Shown here: positions 6,458 to 9,639 of the stretch, piece by piece
Numbering within the stretch: the stretch's first letter is position 1
Layout: each line of letters begins with the position of its first letter
Assembly (NCBI GenBank): GCA_946613705.1
Contig: CAMOFU010000083.1
Coordinates: 1-9,639 of the forward strand
Source: an uncultured Clostridia bacterium
GTDB lineage: Bacteria; Bacillota; Clostridia; Oscillospirales; Ruminococcaceae
Length of the DNA: 9,639 bases
Reading direction: 5' to 3'
Notes under the pieces: generated by a model
Told to the model about the DNA's origin: nothing
Database searches by the model: none
What the model saw: the letters and a program-made list of their open reading frames with translations, nothing else
Made by a program: the position numbers and the translations under genes

Positions 6458-7627
6458 ATGATGACCGATGAAGTGAGAAAGGAGCTGGAGGGGCACATAG
6501 TACCCTTCTGGGCGGGAATGAAGGACGAGGAGAACGGCGGCTTTTACGGCTATCTGAGCTACGGGCTGGAGCTTGACAGGAAAGCCGACAAGGGCGTTAT
6601 CCTGCATTCGAGGATACTGTGGTTCTTCTCGAAGTGCTATATCGTGCTGGGCGATGAGAAGTACAGGGAGCTGGCATTCCATGCATTTGAGTTTGTGAAG
6701 AACCACTGCATCGACTATGAAAACGGCGGTGTATACTGGATGACCGACTACAAGGGCGCACCTGCCGACACGATGAAGCACACCTACAACATAGCCTTTG
6801 CGATCTATGCGCTTTCATGCTACTACAATGCGGTGGGGGACAGGTTCGCGCTTGATCTGGCATACAAGCTGTTTTCTGACATTGAAGAGAAGACGCCCGA
6901 TGAATACGGCTACCGCGAGGCCTTCACTGTTGACTGGGAGCCCGTGCCGAACGATGCGCTTTCGGAGAACGGGCTGATGGCGGACAAGACGATGAACACG
7001 ATACTGCATCTGATCGAGGCATACACCGAGCTTTACAAGGCTGACGGCAGCGAGAGGGTAGCCGAGCGGCTGAGGTATCTGCTGGGGCAGATGAGGGACA
7101 AGGTGTTCGACCCCGAGAGGAACGCGCTGAGGGTATTCTTTGATAAGAAGCTTGATGTTATCGGGGATATCCACTCCTACGGGCATGACATAGAGGCGAC
7201 ATGGCTTACCGATCTGGCGTGTGACACGCTCGGCGACGAGGAGCTGAAAAAGGAATGGGCGGAGCGCGACCTGAAGATCTCACGGAACATACTGGACATT
7301 GCGTTTGAGAACGGTGCTCTGAACAACGAGCGGGAGAATGATAAGATCGACCGCACGAGGATATGGTGGGTGCAGGCGGAAACGGTAGTCGGGTTCGTGA
7401 ATGCATACCAGCACAGCGGTGACCGAAGCTTCCTTGATGCGGCGCGTTCGGTATGGGAATACATCAAGTCGGACGTTATCGACAAGCGCGAGGGCAGCGA
7501 ATGGTATTCGGAGGTAAGCTTTGACGGCACGCCGCACGACTGGAAGGAGATCGTGGGACCGTGGAAGTGCCCGTACCACAACGGAAGAATGTGCATGGAG
7601 ATAATAAGCAGAGGGATAGAGCTTTAA
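6458..7627 (+). CDS. ce: Cellobiose 2-epimerase
   Basis: The enzyme converts the reducing-end glucose of cellobiose and longer cello-oligosaccharides to mannose, giving 4-O-beta-glucosyl-mannose (EC 5.1.3.11). It belongs to the N-acylglucosamine 2-epimerase family with an (alpha/alpha)6 barrel. The 389 residues equal the length I recall for the Ruminococcus albus enzyme. Residues reported as essential there fall at identical numbers here: Arg52, His184, His243, Glu246, Trp249, Trp304, Glu308 and His374. They lie in the segments SRILWFF, YGHDIEATW, WWVQAE and CPYHNGRM. There is no signal peptide, so it acts in the cytoplasm on imported sugar. It sits 6 nt after the lipoprotein gene and upstream of the PHP and GH5 genes. 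A mannosylglucose phosphorylase (GH130), the enzyme that would use the product, is not in view. Mannobiose or lactose could also be substrates, as known for the family. Confidence 0.96.
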   Translation: MMTDEVRKELEGHIVPFWAGMKDEENGGFYGYLSYGLELDRKADKGVILHSRILWFFSKCYIVLGDEKYRELAFHAFEFVKNHCIDYENGGVYWMTDYKGAPADTMKHTYNIAFAIYALSCYYNAVGDRFALDLAYKLFSDIEEKTPDEYGYREAFTVDWEPVPNDALSENGLMADKTMNTILHLIEAYTELYKADGSERVAERLRYLLGQMRDKVFDPERNALRVFFDKKLDVIGDIHSYGHDIEATWLTDLACDTLGDEELKKEWAERDLKISRNILDIAFENGALNNERENDKIDRTRIWWVQAETVVGFVNAYQHSGDRSFLDAARSVWEYIKSDVIDKREGSEWYSEVSFDGTPHDWKEIVGPWKCPYHNGRMCMEIISRGIEL

Positions 7628-7653
7628 GGCAGAGAGCAAAAGCGGGATCTGCC
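7628..7653 (+). repeat. Inverted repeat between epimerase and PHP genes
   Basis: GGCAGA (7628-7633) pairs with TCTGCC (7648-7653) across a 14-nt loop, starting right after the epimerase stop. No U-tract follows, so it is not a convincing intrinsic terminator. It could stabilise the upstream mRNA end, or be chance. Confidence 0.4.
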
Positions 7654-7669
7654 ATAGAAAGGAACCGAA

Positions 7670-8362
7670 ATGTTCAGATACGAGACCCATATGCATACAA
7701 GAGAGACCTCGGCGTGTGCCTCGGCATCGGGGGCGGAGCAGGCAAGGAGATACAAGCAGCTCGGTTACGACGGGATAATCATTACCGACCACTTTTTCAA
7801 CGGCAACTGCCGCCGTGAGATAAAGGAGGGCGCAGGCTGGGAGGAAAAGGTAGAGCTCTTCTGCGCGGGCTATGATGCCGCGAAGGAGGAAGGAGACAGG
7901 ATAGGGCTGAAGGTATTCTTCGGGTGGGAATACTGCTACGAGGGAGCCGATCTGCTGACCTACGGGCTGGGAAAGGACTGGCTGCTTGCGACTCCCGAGG
8001 TATGCCTGATGAATGTTTTTGATTACTGTGACAGGGTACACGGCGACGGGGGATATATCGTCCATGCGCACCCGTTCAGAGAGGCGAATTATCTGCGGGA
8101 GATAAGGCTGCTGCCGCAGTGGACCGATGCGGTGGAGATCTACAACTGCGGCAATGCGGACGACAGGATGAACGACCGTGCGCGGTGGTATGCGGAGAGC
8201 TGCGGTCTGCCGATCACGGCGGGCAGCGACAATCATCATCTTACGGCGGCGAGGCTGAGCGGAGTTATCACGGCGGATCCGCTCGGAGGTATTGAGGATT
8301 ACATAGATGCGGTGAAGAACAGGCGGGTGATACCTATAGTGCCGCCTGTGGTATATGAGTGA
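7670..8362 (+). CDS. PHP-domain metal-dependent phosphoesterase
   Basis: The 230-residue protein is a single PHP domain with a nearly complete metal-binding set: His7 and His9 in HMHT, Glu12, Asp40-His41 in ITDH, Glu87 in GWEY, His132 and His134 in VHAHPF, and Asp187 and His189 in GSDNHH. These residues bind a di- or trinuclear metal centre in histidinol-phosphate phosphatases and in nucleotide or oligoribonucleotide phosphatases of the YciV/RNase AM type. Here Glu12 in the HTRETSAC stretch replaces the more common Asp near that position; I recall this form from other Firmicutes PHP proteins of unknown substrate. There is no signal peptide. GAAAGGA (7657-7663) provides a ribosome binding site 6 nt before the ATG. 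The gene lies 42 nt after the epimerase and 31 nt before the cellulase. A sugar-phosphate substrate is possible from context but unproven; no his genes are nearby to support a histidinol phosphatase. Confidence 0.88.
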   Translation: MFRYETHMHTRETSACASASGAEQARRYKQLGYDGIIITDHFFNGNCRREIKEGAGWEEKVELFCAGYDAAKEEGDRIGLKVFFGWEYCYEGADLLTYGLGKDWLLATPEVCLMNVFDYCDRVHGDGGYIVHAHPFREANYLREIRLLPQWTDAVEIYNCGNADDRMNDRARWYAESCGLPITAGSDNHHLTAARLSGVITADPLGGIEDYIDAVKNRRVIPIVPPVVYE

Positions 8363-8379
8363 GCAATAGCAATAAAGCA

Positions 8380-8385
8380 AAGGAG
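8380..8385 (+). promoter_or_regulatory. Ribosome binding site of the GH5 gene
   Basis: AAGGAG lies 8 nt before the ATG at 8394. A nearer ATG at 8387 is followed at once by TGA and cannot be the start. Confidence 0.85.
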
Positions 8386-8393
8386 AATGTGAC

Positions 8394-9626
8394 ATGAGAC
8401 TGAAAAGATTCTTAGCTCTTACGGCTGCCTCGGTGATGGCGCTGGCAGGGCTTGCCTCCTGCGGGAGCGGCGACAGCTCGTCCAAGGCGGACACTGCTTC
8501 GGACGCTGCATCGGCGGACGGCAGCGCTGCCGAGGGCGGCAATGATGCGCAGTCGGCGGAGGGTACTGAGTCGGCTGACGAGAGCAAGGCTGACGATACT
8601 CCGAAGCCGATGAGAGACATCTCGGCCTGGGAGCTGGTGAAGGAGATGACCTACGGCTGGAACCTCGGCAACACGATGGACGCTACGGGGAACATGGGAG
8701 TAGGCAACGAGACTGCGTGGCAGCCTGTGAAGACCTCGAAGCAGATGTATGATCTCCTGGCGCAGGAGGGCTTCAACGTAGCGCGTATCCCTGTGACGTG
8801 GGACTCGCACATGGACGCGGACTACAAGGTAGACGCGGAATGGATGGCGAGAGTGAAGGAGATCGTGGACTATGCGATAGACGACGGTATGTTCGTTATC
8901 CTGAACACGCATCACGAGGAATGGTATTTCCCGACCGAGGAGAACAAGGAGCAGGACAAGGAGCAGCTCAAGGCGCTGTGGGAGCAGATCGCGGAGGAGT
9001 TCAAGAACTATGACGAGCATCTGATATTCGAGGGGCTCAACGAGCCGAGGCTCCGCGGGACGGGAAAGGAATGGACGGGCGGCGACAAGTCCTCGCGGGC
9101 TATCGTTGCGGAATACGAGAAGGTATTCTACGATGCGGTGCGCAGCTCGGGCGGCAACAATGATAAGCGTATACTGATGATGACGGGCTATGCGGCTTCC
9201 TCAAACAGGAGCTGTCTGAAGGAGGTATATCTGCCCGAGGGTGACGACAAGGTGATCGTATCTGTTCACGCTTATCTGCCCTACTCATTTGCGCTGGACA
9301 CTAAGGGCACCAATGAATACGACCCGAACAGCAAGGAGATAGAGAACTTCTTCTACACGCTGGACGATCTGTTCATCTCTAAGCAGATACCTGTTATCGT
9401 AGGCGAATACGGCAGCATGAACAAGGACAACAATGTTGAGGACAGAGTTGCCTGCGTGAAGGATTATCTGACGATGGCGAAGAGCTACGGTATCCCCTGC
9501 GTATGGTGGGACAACAACGCGGTATTCGGCAACGGAGAGAACTTCGGGCTTATGGACCGCGACCCGATGGGACCCCGCTGGTATTTCCCCGAGATAGTGG
9601 AGGCTATCAAGAGCGTATACGCATAA
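8394..9626 (+). CDS. GH5 (subfamily 4-like) endo-beta-glucanase lipoprotein
   Basis: A retaining endoglucanase or xyloglucanase that would cut beta-1,4-glucan outside the cell. Residues 1-22 form a lipoprotein signal with the canonical lipobox LASC and lipidated Cys23. Residues 24-72 form a low-complexity spacer rich in Ser, Ala, Asp and Glu that would hold the enzyme off the membrane. The catalytic domain fills 75-410: GWNLGNTMDA (88-97), RIPVTW (131-136), NTHHEEW (171-177), GLNEPRL with acid/base Glu217, VHAY with His292 and Tyr294, VGEYG with nucleophile Glu338, and VWWDNN (370-375). All expected GH5 active-site residues are present. The domain ends at the C-terminus, with no dockerin, carbohydrate-binding module or sortase signal, so this is a membrane-anchored enzyme and not a cellulosome part. 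Exact substrate (cellulose, mixed-linkage glucan, xyloglucan) cannot be decided by eye. The gene is complete and ends 13 bases before the window edge. Confidence 0.95.
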   Translation: MRLKRFLALTAASVMALAGLASCGSGDSSSKADTASDAASADGSAAEGGNDAQSAEGTESADESKADDTPKPMRDISAWELVKEMTYGWNLGNTMDATGNMGVGNETAWQPVKTSKQMYDLLAQEGFNVARIPVTWDSHMDADYKVDAEWMARVKEIVDYAIDDGMFVILNTHHEEWYFPTEENKEQDKEQLKALWEQIAEEFKNYDEHLIFEGLNEPRLRGTGKEWTGGDKSSRAIVAEYEKVFYDAVRSSGGNNDKRILMMTGYAASSNRSCLKEVYLPEGDDKVIVSVHAYLPYSFALDTKGTNEYDPNSKEIENFFYTLDDLFISKQIPVIVGEYGSMNKDNNVEDRVACVKDYLTMAKSYGIPCVWWDNNAVFGNGENFGLMDRDPMGPRWYFPEIVEAIKSVYA

Positions 9627-9639
9627 GCGCTTTGTAAGG

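Larger units (their letters stand above)
2967..9626 (+). other. Probable operon of seven genes downstream of secA
   Basis: The seven genes share one strand with intergenic distances of 34, -8, 9, 6, 42 and 31 nt. No convincing promoter or terminator lies between them. Two junctions suggest translational coupling: the DUF1015-HAD overlap, and the epimerase ribosome binding site inside the lipoprotein gene. The apparent lack of a separate promoter at 2893-2966 suggests read-through past the hairpin at 2898-2927, or a promoter too weak to recognise. The 42-nt and 31-nt gaps are the most likely places for the unit to be split. Confidence 0.6.

Noticed and set aside
7280..8620. Minus-strand open frame of 446 codons across the epimerase, PHP and GH5 genes
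   Set aside because: It spans three genes whose + strand products are clearly identified, and its translation resembles no family I know.
9612..9639. Terminator after the GH5 gene
   Set aside because: Only 13 bases remain after the stop; the small AGCGCT palindrome there is no terminator, and the next gene or hairpin lies beyond the window.

Overview
The window looks like a chromosomal piece of a Ruminococcus-like member of the Oscillospiraceae (Clostridia). Four things point there: Gram-positive style Shine-Dalgarno sites, a Firmicutes-type SecA with a C-terminal zinc-binding tail, a cellobiose 2-epimerase whose catalytic residues fall at the same numbers as in the Ruminococcus albus enzyme, and a lipoprotein endoglucanase of the GH5 subfamily 4 type. 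Species cannot be fixed by eye. The coding sequence looks G+C-rich, yet most genes after secA prefer the isoleucine codon ATA.

Layout: all eight genes lie on the + strand and are tightly packed. A consensus-grade extended -10 promoter (18-46) and a leader of about 90 nt precede secA (142-2892). A GC-rich hairpin right after the secA stop (2898-2927) may be a weak terminator. Then follow a four-helix membrane protein of unknown function (2967-3482), a DUF1015 family protein (3517-4776), a HAD phosphatase overlapping it by 8 nt (4769-5431), a cysteine-rich unknown lipoprotein (5441-6451), cellobiose 2-epimerase (6458-7627), a PHP-domain phosphoesterase (7670-8362) and a GH5 endoglucanase lipoprotein (8394-9626). 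Gaps are 6-42 nt, so 2967-9626 could be one transcript; no other convincing promoter or terminator is visible.

How the genes may work together: secA is the housekeeping preprotein translocase motor and would export the two lipoproteins downstream. The GH5 enzyme would cut beta-1,4-glucan at the cell surface, and the cytoplasmic epimerase would convert imported cellobiose to glucosyl-mannose. The usual partner of that pathway, a GH130 mannosylglucose phosphorylase, is not in the window. The DUF1015-HAD pair is translationally coupled and forms the least understood functional unit. No RNA gene, CRISPR array, insertion sequence or phage gene was found. I see no clear evidence of a wholly new system; the best leads are the DUF1015-HAD pair, the unknown cysteine-rich lipoprotein, and the PHP protein placed between epimerase and cellulase.
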